From: Acidocella sp.
Lineage (GTDB): Bacteria > Pseudomonadota > Alphaproteobacteria > Acetobacterales > Acetobacteraceae
Length of the DNA stretch: 25,624 nucleotides
Direction of reading: 5' to 3'
Assembly: GCA_029077775.1 (NCBI GenBank)
Contig: JAQNCU010000005.1
Coordinates: 1 to 25,624, forward strand
A model generated the notes under the pieces. It did no database searches and had not been told where the DNA came from. It saw nothing but the letters and a program-made list of their open reading frames with translations. This document shows positions 7,371-14,884 of the stretch, in pieces. Both the position numbers and the translations under genes were made by a program. The first letter of the stretch is position 1, and each line of letters opens with the position of its first letter.

Positions 7371-8150
7371 ATGTCGCTGATCGCCGCCGCCCATGCCGCC
7401 GCCCATGCCGCGCTGGATGCGGCGGGCGCGGTCATCCGGCCCTATTTCCGCAGCGGGCTGCTGGCTGACGACAAATCCGACGACAGCCCGGTCACCATCG
7501 CCGACCGCCGCGCCGAGGAGGTTCTGCGTGAGATTTTGCGCCAACACTTCCCCGATCACGGCATTCTGGGCGAGGAATTCCCGCCCCATAACCTCGGGGC
7601 GCGCCATATCTGGGTGATCGACCCGATCGACGGCACCCGCGCCTTCATCACCGGCCGCCCGAGCTTCTGCACCCTGCTGGGCCTTTTGGAAGACGGCGCG
7701 CCCATATTGGGGTTGATCGACCAGCCCATCACGGGGGAACGCTGGTCAGGTGGACGCGGTCAGCCCGCGATGTTCACGGGCCCGTTCGGCGGGCAACCCG
7801 GCACACGCGGCGTCACCAACCTTGGTTCTGCGGAACTCTCCGCCACCGGACCCGCCTATTTCAATGCCGACCAGATGCGGCGCTTCGACAACCTCGCCGC
7901 CACATGCCGCCGCCTCTATTGGGGTGGCGATGCTTATGCCTATGGTCTACTGGCCCTGGGGCAGATCGATATCGTGGCTGAATGTGGGCTGAAACCATGG
8001 GATTGGGCGGCACTCGCCCCGGTGGTCGAGGCTGCGGGTGGTAAAATCACCGACTGGCAGGGCCAACCTTTGCGGCTTGGCGCCGATGGCACGGTCCTCG
8101 CGGCGGCCAACCCCGCACTCCACGCCGCGGCACTTGAGGCGCTGGCGTAA
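7371..8150 (+). CDS. hisN: Inositol-monophosphatase family phosphatase, probable histidinol-phosphatase (HisN type)
   Basis: A 259-residue Mg-dependent phosphatase. Metal and catalytic residues are visible: the E68-E69 pair (GEEF), then D84-P-I-D87-G-T (WVIDPIDGTRAF) and the C-terminal W-D motif (KPWDWAAL) followed by APVVEAAGG. DPIDGT followed by R-A-F and a GRPSF loop is closer to HisN-type histidinol-phosphate phosphatases, which remove phosphate from L-histidinol phosphate in histidine synthesis, than to SuhB or CysQ. Specificity is inferred and other sugar phosphates are possible. ATG 7371 is chosen because it lies 1 nt after the cytochrome stop and fits the family length; a longer reading from 7311 would run inside the cytochrome gene. 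No other his genes are near. Confidence 0.82.
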   Translation: MSLIAAAHAAAHAALDAAGAVIRPYFRSGLLADDKSDDSPVTIADRRAEEVLREILRQHFPDHGILGEEFPPHNLGARHIWVIDPIDGTRAFITGRPSFCTLLGLLEDGAPILGLIDQPITGERWSGGRGQPAMFTGPFGGQPGTRGVTNLGSAELSATGPAYFNADQMRRFDNLAATCRRLYWGGDAYAYGLLALGQIDIVAECGLKPWDWAALAPVVEAAGGKITDWQGQPLRLGADGTVLAAANPALHAAALEALA

Positions 8151-8158
8151 AGCCCTGC

Positions 8159-9919
8159 ATGTTCCGGCGAGCCACACTGCTGGTCTGCCTTCTCACCCCC
8201 GGATACGGCCATGCCTGCGTCGATCTGATAACCCTGGGTGATGCCGCCCAGCCGCCGCCGGGCTTCAGCCATTTGCCCTACGCCAACCCGAACGCGCCCA
8301 AAGGCGGGTCGATGGTGCTGGGCGCCATCGGCAGTTTCAACGACCTCAACCCCTTTATTCTGCGCGGCACCGCGCCTGACTCTACCTTACAAATCTGGCA
8401 ACCTTTGTTCAAACTCTCGGATACCGACAGCGTGACCGAGTATGCCGAACTGGCGCAATGTGTGCGCGTTCACGGCAGCGCGGTCACCTTCACCCTTAAC
8501 CCCAAGGCCCGCTTCTCAGATGGCACGCCGGTCACCGGCGCCGATGTTATCTGGACCTATCACACCCTCATCACCCAGGGCGCGCCGTTCTATGCCGCCG
8601 AATACGCGCAAATCGCCAGCGCCACAGCGCCGGATGCCCATACCGCGCGCTTCATCCTCAAACCCAGTGCCGGGCCGGATACGGTGTTCAACCTCGCTGG
8701 TATGTATATCCTGCCCGCGCATTTCTGGGCGCACCGGGATTTCGCGGCACCCTTGAAAGACATTCCCATCGGCTCCGGCGCCTATCGCGTGGTACGGGCA
8801 GATTGGGGCCGCCGCATCACCTACCAACTCATCCCCAATTTTTGGGCGCGCGATATCCCCGCCGATAAGGGGTTCAATAATTTCGCCCATCTCACCGAGA
8901 TTTTCGTCCGCGACAAAGCCGCGCTTAACCAGGCTTTCCGCGCCGGGCAGATCGACGCCATGGTCGAGACCTCCGCCCAGGACTGGGCGCATGATTATGA
9001 TTTCCCGGCGGTGCGCAACGGCGCGGTAACCCGTGCCGTGGTGCCCGAGACCCTGCCCGCGGGCATGTCCGGCCTGGTGATGAACACGCGCATGCCCATT
9101 TTGGCCGATCCGCGCGTGCGCCGGGCACTGACCCTCGCCTTCGATTTCCAGTGGGAGAACCGCACGTTGCTCGGCGGCGATGCCATCCGGGAGGTAAGCT
9201 ATTTCTCGAACACTCCCATGGCGGCAACCGGCCTGCCCATGGCGGGGGAACTGGCTTTGCTCGCTCCCTTTCGCGCCACCGTACCCAGTGCGGTGTTTAC
9301 CCGCCCGTTCACGCTGCCAGTGACCGATGGCTCGGGCTATAATCTGCCGGAATTATCCGCCGCCATGCGGCTGTTGACCCAGGCGGGCTGGCACATCCAC
9401 AACCTCGTCCTCGTGAACCGCCAAGGCATGCCGATGCGCCTTGAGATCCTGCTCGATGATACCGCCGATGAACGCCTTGTGCTGCCTTACGCGCATAATC
9501 TCGGCCTGCTCGGGATCAAAGTGACCGTAAGGCTGCTCGATGCCACCAGCTACCAGGCCCGGCTGGCGGATTTTAACTTCGACATGACCCCGGCGGATTT
9601 CCCGGTCTCGGCGTATCCAGGGTCGGAACAGGCGGCTTATTGGGGCTGTGCCGCCGCATCCCAACCCGGATCGGCCAACCTCGCGGGGGTCTGCACGCCC
9701 GCCACCGATGCTATGATCAACGCCGAAATCACCGCCGCCGACCCCGCCGCCAAGCGCGAGGCCATCCACGCGCTCGATAGGCTTTTGCTCAACGGCTACT
9801 ACGTCATTCCGTGGTTCTACCATAACACGCAGCGCCTCGCCTGGTGGCAGACGCGGGTGGCGCAGCCCGGCATCCCGCTGCAAACCGGGCATGATTTCTC
9901 ACTTTGGTGGGCCCGATGA
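8159..9919 (+). CDS. ABC transporter extracellular solute-binding protein, family 5, YejA-like
   Basis: A 586-residue periplasmic binding protein of the oligopeptide class. It has a short signal peptide (MFRRATLLVCLLTPGYGHA). Family features are the entry block ANPNAPKGGSMVLGAIGSF, DLNPFILRGT, then LNPKARFSDGTPVTGADVIWTY at about residues 110-130, GSGAYRV near 200, and a C-terminal NGYYVIPWF. These match YejA, the binding protein of the YejABEF importer that takes up microcin C-type and other peptides. Actual ligands cannot be read here. It begins 8 nt after the HisN-like stop and ends in an ATGA overlap with the permease gene. The matching second permease (YejE) and ATPase (YejF) are not in this window. 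Confidence 0.88.
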   Translation: MFRRATLLVCLLTPGYGHACVDLITLGDAAQPPPGFSHLPYANPNAPKGGSMVLGAIGSFNDLNPFILRGTAPDSTLQIWQPLFKLSDTDSVTEYAELAQCVRVHGSAVTFTLNPKARFSDGTPVTGADVIWTYHTLITQGAPFYAAEYAQIASATAPDAHTARFILKPSAGPDTVFNLAGMYILPAHFWAHRDFAAPLKDIPIGSGAYRVVRADWGRRITYQLIPNFWARDIPADKGFNNFAHLTEIFVRDKAALNQAFRAGQIDAMVETSAQDWAHDYDFPAVRNGAVTRAVVPETLPAGMSGLVMNTRMPILADPRVRRALTLAFDFQWENRTLLGGDAIREVSYFSNTPMAATGLPMAGELALLAPFRATVPSAVFTRPFTLPVTDGSGYNLPELSAAMRLLTQAGWHIHNLVLVNRQGMPMRLEILLDDTADERLVLPYAHNLGLLGIKVTVRLLDATSYQARLADFNFDMTPADFPVSAYPGSEQAAYWGCAAASQPGSANLAGVCTPATDAMINAEITAADPAAKREAIHALDRLLLNGYYVIPWFYHNTQRLAWWQTRVAQPGIPLQTGHDFSLWWAR

Positions 9920-10962
9920 GACGCTATCTCATCCGCCGCCTGTTGCTTGTCATCCCCACATTATTCGGCATCATCGCCTTGAATTTCTGTGTGGCACAAA
10001 CGGCGCCGGGCGGCCCGGTGGACGCATTGTTGAGCCAATACCACCAACGACTTGATGCCAGCGGCGCCATCCCCGGGCAGAATGTCTGGCGCGGCGCGAA
10101 CGCGCCCGGTGCCGCCACCCGCGCCGCTTTGGCCCGGGAACTCGGGTTCGACAAACCACCGCTCACCCGGTTCTGGCTCATGCTGCGTGGCTATCTCACC
10201 TTCCACCTTGGCCGCAGCCTGGTCGATGGCACGCCGGTCACCACTCTCATTCTGGCGCGGTTGCCGGTGTCGCTCTCGCTCGGGCTTTGGTCCACGCTGC
10301 TGGTCTATGCCATTGCAGTGCCGCTGGGCGCGGCTTCCGCCATGCGCGCAGGTGGCCGGTTCGACAGGCTGAGCCGCGCAATGGTTTTGGCACTTTACGC
10401 CGTGCCCGGCTTCCTCGTGGCCATTCTCGGCCTTAATCTGTTCGGCCAGGGCGGGCGTTGGCCTGCGTTGCCGTTGCGCGGGCTGACCAGCGGCGGGGCA
10501 ATCGATGCCTCGCTGCCCGGCCTTGTCGCCGATTATGCGTGGCATATGGTGCTGCCCACGCTCGCCATGACCCTGGGCGGCCTGGCCAGCCTGACCATGC
10601 TCACCCGCAACAGCGTGCTGGCGGAATTGCCCAAACTCTATGTCCTGACTGCGCGCGCCAAGGGTGCCGGGCCGGGGCTGGCTTTGCGCCGCCACGCGCT
10701 GCCGAATGCACTCCTGCTCATCATCGCCGGGCTCCCCGCGGCGGCCACCGCGATCCTGTTTTCTCAGGCGCTGCTGGTCGAGATCATATTCTCGCTGCCC
10801 GGCCTCGGCCTGCTCGGCTACGATGCCATTTTGCAGCGCGACGACCCGGTGATCTTTGGTACACTTTATGTCTACACCCTTACCAGCCTTGTCCTGCGCA
10901 TCATCGGCGATCTCCTATACGCCTGGCTCGACCCGCGCATCGATTTCGACGGCCCGTTGTAA
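9916..10962 (+). CDS. ABC transporter permease, YejB-like (DppB/OppB family)
   Basis: A 348-residue inner-membrane permease. It begins with a membrane helix (residues about 5-28), has the long periplasmic insert typical of YejB (about 30-110), then five more hydrophobic segments. The cytoplasmic EAA-type loop that docks the ATPase is at about 246-265 (TARAKGAGP...RRHALPNAL), and the family signature LVEIIFSLPGLGLLGYDAI follows at about 287-305. The ATG overlaps the YejA-like stop as ATGA. In the usual order yejE and yejF follow; here htpG comes next after 77 nt, so this operon lacks its second permease and its ATPase. The protein itself looks intact. Confidence 0.9.
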   Translation: MRRYLIRRLLLVIPTLFGIIALNFCVAQTAPGGPVDALLSQYHQRLDASGAIPGQNVWRGANAPGAATRAALARELGFDKPPLTRFWLMLRGYLTFHLGRSLVDGTPVTTLILARLPVSLSLGLWSTLLVYAIAVPLGAASAMRAGGRFDRLSRAMVLALYAVPGFLVAILGLNLFGQGGRWPALPLRGLTSGGAIDASLPGLVADYAWHMVLPTLAMTLGGLASLTMLTRNSVLAELPKLYVLTARAKGAGPGLALRRHALPNALLLIIAGLPAAATAILFSQALLVEIIFSLPGLGLLGYDAILQRDDPVIFGTLYVYTLTSLVLRIIGDLLYAWLDPRIDFDGPL

Positions 10963-11039
10963 TCATCCCGGGCTTGATCCCGCCCACGCTCTCACCTAAC
11001 TCCAGACACATTTCATTCCCGCCCGATAATGAGGATCGC

Positions 11040-12842
11040 ATGTCCGAACAAAACACCGCTGAAGAGACCCGTAATTTTGGCGCCGAGGTCGGCCGGTTGC
11101 TCGATCTCGTGGTGCACTCGCTCTATTCCGACCGCGAGATTTTTCTGCGCGAGCTTGTCGCCAACGCCGCTGATGCCACCGATAAGCGCCGTTTCCTCGC
11201 TTTGTCCGACCAGAGCCTCGCGCTGCCCGAGAGTGCCGCCATCCGCATCGCGCTCGACAAACACGCGCAGACCATCACCATCGCGGATCATGGCGTGGGC
11301 ATGAGTCGCGAGGAGTTGGCGGAAAATCTCGGCACCATCGCGCGCTCAGGCACATCGGCCTTCACCGCAACCCTCGCCGGACAGGCGCAGGAAGACCGCC
11401 CGAGCTTAATCGGCCAGTTCGGTGTTGGCTTCTATTCGGCCTTCATGGTCGCGGATTCGGTTGAGGTGATCTCGCGCAAATCCGGCTCCACCGACGCATG
11501 GTCCTGGCACTCCGCCGGGCGCGGCGTATACAGGCTCAAGCCCGCGATGCGCGAGGAGGCCGGCACCACGATCATCCTGCATATCAAACCCGATGCCGAG
11601 GAATATCTCGAACCGCTGCGCATCAAGACCATCATCCGTAAATGGGCCGACCATATCGCTTTGCCGATCGAGCTTGAGGAAGACGGCAAATTCGCTGCGG
11701 TGACCGAGGGTGCGGCACTCTGGCGGCGCGCGAAATCAGACATCTCGGCGCAGGATTACGCAAGCTTCTATCGCCATCTCGGCCATGCCTTCGACGAGCC
11801 CTGGGCGACCATCCATTGGCGCGCCGAGGGCACGCTTGAATTCACCGCACTCCTGTTCATCCCATCGGAAAAACCCTTCATGCCGGTCGAGGAGAGCCGC
11901 GACTCCAAGGTGCGGCTGCACGTCAAGCGCATGTTCATCACCGATGCCGCGAATTTGCTGCCCAACTGGTTGTCTTTCGCGGTGGGCGTGGTCGATACCG
12001 AGGACCTGCCGCTCAATGTCAGCCGCGAGATTTTGCAAACCACCCCCGTGCTTGAGAAAATCCGCAAGGCCCTGGTCAATAAAGTGCTGTCCGAACTGAA
12101 ATCCAAGGCCAAGGACCATGAGGATTTCAAATCATTCCAGCAAAATTTCGGCGTGGTGCTCAAGGAAGGGCTCTACGAGGATACCGGCCACGCCGCCGAC
12201 ATCGCGGCCCTTTTGCGTTTCAACACCACCACGCATGAGGACACTACGCTCGATGAGGTGATCGCCCGCATGGCCGAAGGGCAAAACGAGATCTACTATC
12301 TCGCGGGCGATGCGTCATCGTTAAAGACCTCGCCGCAGCTTGAGGGCTTCGCCGCCAAGGGGGTGGAGGTATTGCTGCTTGGCGACGCCATCGACGCCTT
12401 CTGGCCCACGCGGCTTGGCCAGTACAAAGACAAATCGTTCAAAAGCGCGAGCCAGGCGGGCAGCTTGTTCACCCCGGCCGAAAGCGATGAGCGCATCACC
12501 CAGCTTTGCACCGCCCTGGCGGCGGCTTTGGGCGATAAGGTCTCAGGCGTTGCCGCCTCCACCCGGCTGAAGGACAGCCCCGCCATGCTGGTGGCGGCTG
12601 AAATGGGCCCGGACCTTGCGATGCAGCGTATGCTGCGCCGCGCGGGCCGCCCGGTTTATGGGCCGAAACCGAGTCTGGAGATCAACCCCGAGCATAAACT
12701 CATCCAACGCCTCACCGGCGCCGAGACGCTGGACCGCGACGCGCAGTTGCTGCTGGACCTCGCAAGCCTGCAGGAAGGCGATCTGCCCGAGGACCCGGCT
12801 CTGTTCGTGCGCCAAATCGCCGAGGCCCTCGCCCGAGACTAG
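11040..12842 (+). CDS. htpG: Molecular chaperone HtpG (Hsp90)
   Basis: A 600-residue Hsp90. The GHKL ATPase domain has the N box ELVANAADATDK (E38, N42), DHGVGM, the GTIARSGT lid region and GQFGVGFYSAFMV. The middle domain carries the catalytic-loop area with LPLNVSREILQ, and the C-terminal dimerisation domain ends LFVRQIAEALARD. It assists late folding of client proteins in the cytosol. GAGGAT lies 3 to 4 nt before ATG 11040, and the frame is open far upstream only by chance. A CTTGAT in the upstream gap might be part of a heat-shock-type promoter, but no convincing -10 was seen. The TAG stop is also the left edge of the 140-bp repeat, and a perfect 18-bp stem starts 9 nt after it. Confidence 0.96.
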   Translation: MSEQNTAEETRNFGAEVGRLLDLVVHSLYSDREIFLRELVANAADATDKRRFLALSDQSLALPESAAIRIALDKHAQTITIADHGVGMSREELAENLGTIARSGTSAFTATLAGQAQEDRPSLIGQFGVGFYSAFMVADSVEVISRKSGSTDAWSWHSAGRGVYRLKPAMREEAGTTIILHIKPDAEEYLEPLRIKTIIRKWADHIALPIELEEDGKFAAVTEGAALWRRAKSDISAQDYASFYRHLGHAFDEPWATIHWRAEGTLEFTALLFIPSEKPFMPVEESRDSKVRLHVKRMFITDAANLLPNWLSFAVGVVDTEDLPLNVSREILQTTPVLEKIRKALVNKVLSELKSKAKDHEDFKSFQQNFGVVLKEGLYEDTGHAADIAALLRFNTTTHEDTTLDEVIARMAEGQNEIYYLAGDASSLKTSPQLEGFAAKGVEVLLLGDAIDAFWPTRLGQYKDKSFKSASQAGSLFTPAESDERITQLCTALAAALGDKVSGVAASTRLKDSPAMLVAAEMGPDLAMQRMLRRAGRPVYGPKPSLEINPEHKLIQRLTGAETLDRDAQLLLDLASLQEGDLPEDPALFVRQIAEALARD

Positions 12843-12978
12843 ACCCGGATGATCCTTGATCGGATCGCTTTGCGATCCGATCAAGGATCTGAATCCAGCT
12901 CTACCGAAATATCTAGAGGGCGATTCAGACTCCAGGTTCGCTCGCAAAACGAGCGGACCAAGAGTCATCGCGCTCTAG
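12839..12978 (+). repeat. 140-bp palindrome-rich repeat, copy A, bounded by CTAG
   Basis: Starts and ends with CTAG and matches the reverse complement of 16299-16438 at 134 of 140 positions by hand alignment. It holds a perfect stem of 18 bp with a 3-nt loop (12851-12889), a small CTCTA/TAGAG stem, a 7-bp CTGAATC/GATTCAG pair that encloses it, and an interrupted stem at 12928-12966 with a CGCTCG/CGAGCG core. The left CTAG includes the htpG stop. The first stem could end htpG transcription, though no T-run follows. Confidence 0.9.
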
Positions 12979-12991
12979 GCGGTCGCCGTCA

Positions 12992-13032
12992 TACGCGGTT
13001 GGCCTGACCAAAGGGTCCGGGCCAACCGCGTA
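12992..13032. terminator. Long two-tier hairpin between the convergent htpG and lipoprotein genes
   Basis: TACGCGGTTGGCC (12992-13004) pairs perfectly with 13020-13032, and inside the loop GACC (13006-13009) pairs with GGTC (13014-13017) around AAAG. It lies 7 nt past the stop of the minus-strand lipoprotein gene and after repeat copy A on the htpG side. No T-run follows on either strand, so it may block 3'-end decay or act as a Rho-linked or bidirectional terminator. Confidence 0.5.
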
Positions 13033-13039
13033 AAGGCCT

Positions 13040-13273
13040 TCAGTTCCCGAGGTTCAACTGCCTGTGCGTCGTCGCCGCCCCGGTCACACCGCCTGCGGCA
13101 CCGCCGATCAGCGCGCCGTTGGCAGCACCCATGCCTGTCACAGCCCCGATAATCGCCCCACCGCCGGCGCCAATGGCCGCCCCGGTCAGCGCCCGGTGGC
13201 CCTGGGAGTAACCACAGCCCGAAAGGGCAAGCGACGCCATGACCAACATGCCGGGTATAAGTTTACGTAACAT
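13040..13273 (-). CDS. Small glycine-zipper lipoprotein (copy 1)
   Basis: A 77-residue protein with a lipoprotein signal peptide: MLRKLIPGMLVMASLALSGC, with lipobox L-S-G-C and lipidated Cys at about residue 20. The mature part is a glycine-zipper segment (GAAIGAGGGAIIGAVTGMGAANGALIGGAAGG) of the kind that inserts in or packs against the outer membrane, as in SlyB or 17-kDa antigen-like proteins, but with no further domain. ATG 13273 is chosen because GGAGA lies 6 nt upstream; a reading from 13309 would lose the lipoprotein start. It is a paralogue of the next gene on the same strand (13357-13608), with the same CGYS, RAL and GAxIGAG blocks. Function unknown; envelope stability or stress are usual guesses. 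Confidence 0.78.
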   Translation of the reverse strand: MLRKLIPGMLVMASLALSGCGYSQGHRALTGAAIGAGGGAIIGAVTGMGAANGALIGGAAGGVTGAATTHRQLNLGN

Positions 13274-13330
13274 AGCAAATCTCCATTGATGATTGTTGAT
13301 CCGAACCACGGATGGTTACGTATATGGGGT

Positions 13331-13359
13331 GCGTTTCCGGCTGATCGAAAAACGCTCTA
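13331..13359 (-). repeat. Short TAGAGCG-type palindromic element fragment
   Basis: On the minus strand this reads TAGAGCGTTTTTCGATC followed by AGCCGGAAACGC. It resembles the hairpin module at 16436-16468 (TAGAGCG, TTTTCCG, ATCA, CGGAAA). The TAG at its tip is the stop codon of the lipoprotein gene 13357-13608. The palindrome is imperfect here. Confidence 0.5.
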
Positions 13360-13608
13360 ATTCCCGACCAGCGGCTTGCCCAGGTTCAGCACATGCGGGC
13401 TGATCGCGGCCCCCGCCACCGCGCCGACACCGCCACCAATCGCCGCCCCGGCGCCTGGCCCAATGCCGGTCACCGCCCCCAGAACAGCCCCGGTACCCGC
13501 GCCGATCGCGCCACCTGAAAGTGCGCGCGACCCCGGCGAATACCCGCATCCTGCCAGCGTAACACCCGCGGCGATCATCAAAGGCAACACGGCAAATTTC
13601 GTTTTCAT
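13357..13608 (-). CDS. Small glycine-zipper lipoprotein (copy 2)
   Basis: An 83-residue lipoprotein. The signal peptide MKTKFAVLPLMIAAGVTLAGC has lipobox L-A-G-C with Cys at residue 21. A glycine-zipper stretch (GGAIGAGTGAVLGAVTGIGPGAGAAIGGGVGAVAG) follows and a short polar tail ends VLNLGKPLVGN. It is close to the downstream copy 1, so the two arose by duplication. The start has a strong GAGGAGAT 6 to 7 nt upstream. The TAG stop is the edge of a palindromic element. The function is not known; an outer-membrane or periplasmic location is expected from the lipobox. Confidence 0.8.
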   Translation of the reverse strand: MKTKFAVLPLMIAAGVTLAGCGYSPGSRALSGGAIGAGTGAVLGAVTGIGPGAGAAIGGGVGAVAGAAISPHVLNLGKPLVGN

Positions 13609-13832
13609 ATCACGATCTCCTCAATTTACCTTATCATTCACTCTGCGCGAGGATCGTGGCGATTTTAGGGCTACAGGGTGACCACCGCCGTATCGCGGCC
13701 AGCCCTTGCTGCTTTCCACCCCGGGCTGTAATCCGAGCGCGGTTGCGCCATACGCGGCGTGGCAATCTGGTCTATAGGTCGTGATATCATGTGATCGCCC
13801 GGCGGGCGGTGCCGGGTCAGGAAAGGGTTTTG

Positions 13833-14873
13833 ATGTTCGCTAAACTTCTCGGGCTCATGTCGGCCGACATGGCGATCGACCTCGGCACCGCCAACACCCT
13901 CGTTTACGTCAAGGGTCGTGGCATCGTGCTGGCTGAACCCTCCGTCGTCGCCATCGCCGATGTCAAAGGCCGCAAGCATGTCCTGGCGGTGGGCGAGGAA
14001 GCCAAGCAAATGCTCGGCCGCACGCCCGGCAACATCTCAGCCATCCGCCCGCTGCGGGACGGCGTGATCGCGGATTTCGACGTGGCGGAGGAGATGATCA
14101 AACATTTCATCCGCAAGGTACATAACCGGCGCGGCTATGCTTCACCGCTTATCATCATCTGCGTGCCGTCCGGCTCCACGGCGGTTGAACGCCGGGCCAT
14201 CCAGGAATCTGCTGAATCCGCTGGTGCGCGCAAGGTATTGCTGATCGAGGAGCCGATGGCCGCCGCCATCGGCGCTGGCCTGCCAGTGACCGAACCATCA
14301 GGCTCGATGATCGTGGATATCGGCGGTGGCACGACCGAGGTCGCGGTGATCTCGCTGGGCGGCATCGTCTATGCCCGCTCGGTGCGCGTCGGCGGGGACA
14401 AGATGGACGAGGCCATTATCTCGTATATTCGCCGCACCTTTAACCTGTTGATCGGTGAAAGCTCCGCCGAGCGCATAAAAATGGATATCGGCGCCGCCTG
14501 GATGGACAGCGCCGATGACGGCCCATCGCGATTCGTCAAAGGCCGCGACCTGATCAACGGTGTACCGCGTGAGGTGACCGTAACCCAGCGCCAGATTGCC
14601 GAGAGCCTGGCCGAGCCGGTCGGCCAGATCGTCGAGGCGGTGAAGGTTGCACTTGAGAACACCCCGCCTGAGCTGGCGGCGGATATCGTCGATAAAGGCA
14701 TCATGCTCACCGGCGGCGGGGCTTTGCTGCACAGGCTGGATGAAGTGCTGCGCGTCTCCACTGGCCTGCCGGTCATGGTCGCGGAAAACCCGTTGCAATG
14801 TGTTGCCCTCGGCACGGGCCGCGCGCTTGATAACCCGAAAGGCCTGCGTTCTGTGCTTAGCTCAATGTATTAA
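13833..14873 (+). CDS. mreB: Rod shape-determining protein MreB
   Basis: A 346-residue bacterial actin. It starts MFAKLLGLMSADMAIDLGTANTLVYV with phosphate loop 1 (DLGTANT), has the second phosphate motif DIGGGTTEVAVIS near the middle and the adenosine motif MLTGGGALL near the C-terminus. It forms membrane-bound filaments that guide side-wall peptidoglycan synthesis. ATG 13833 follows AGGAAAGG at about 7 nt; the reading from 13791 adds an unsupported extension. About 224 nt of non-coding DNA precede it, in which I saw no convincing promoter. The usual partners mreC, mreD, mrdA and rodA do not follow: the next gene, 11 nt on, is a beta-propeller. The gene lies between the two inverted 140-bp repeats. 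Confidence 0.95.
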   Translation: MFAKLLGLMSADMAIDLGTANTLVYVKGRGIVLAEPSVVAIADVKGRKHVLAVGEEAKQMLGRTPGNISAIRPLRDGVIADFDVAEEMIKHFIRKVHNRRGYASPLIIICVPSGSTAVERRAIQESAESAGARKVLLIEEPMAAAIGAGLPVTEPSGSMIVDIGGGTTEVAVISLGGIVYARSVRVGGDKMDEAIISYIRRTFNLLIGESSAERIKMDIGAAWMDSADDGPSRFVKGRDLINGVPREVTVTQRQIAESLAEPVGQIVEAVKVALENTPPELAADIVDKGIMLTGGGALLHRLDEVLRVSTGLPVMVAENPLQCVALGTGRALDNPKGLRSVLSSMY

Positions 14874-14884
14874 CGGAGAGATAA

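Noticed and set aside
9961..10695. Minus-strand open frame of 244 codons opposite the YejB-like permease
   Set aside because: Low-complexity composition and no motif; the permease is clear.
10458..11039. N-terminal extension of the htpG frame
   Set aside because: It lies inside the permease gene in another frame and has no Hsp90 similarity; ATG 11040 has a ribosome-binding site and a normal Hsp90 start.
10963..11039. Heat-shock (sigma32) promoter for htpG
   Set aside because: A CTTGAT is present, but I found no matching -10 at a good distance.
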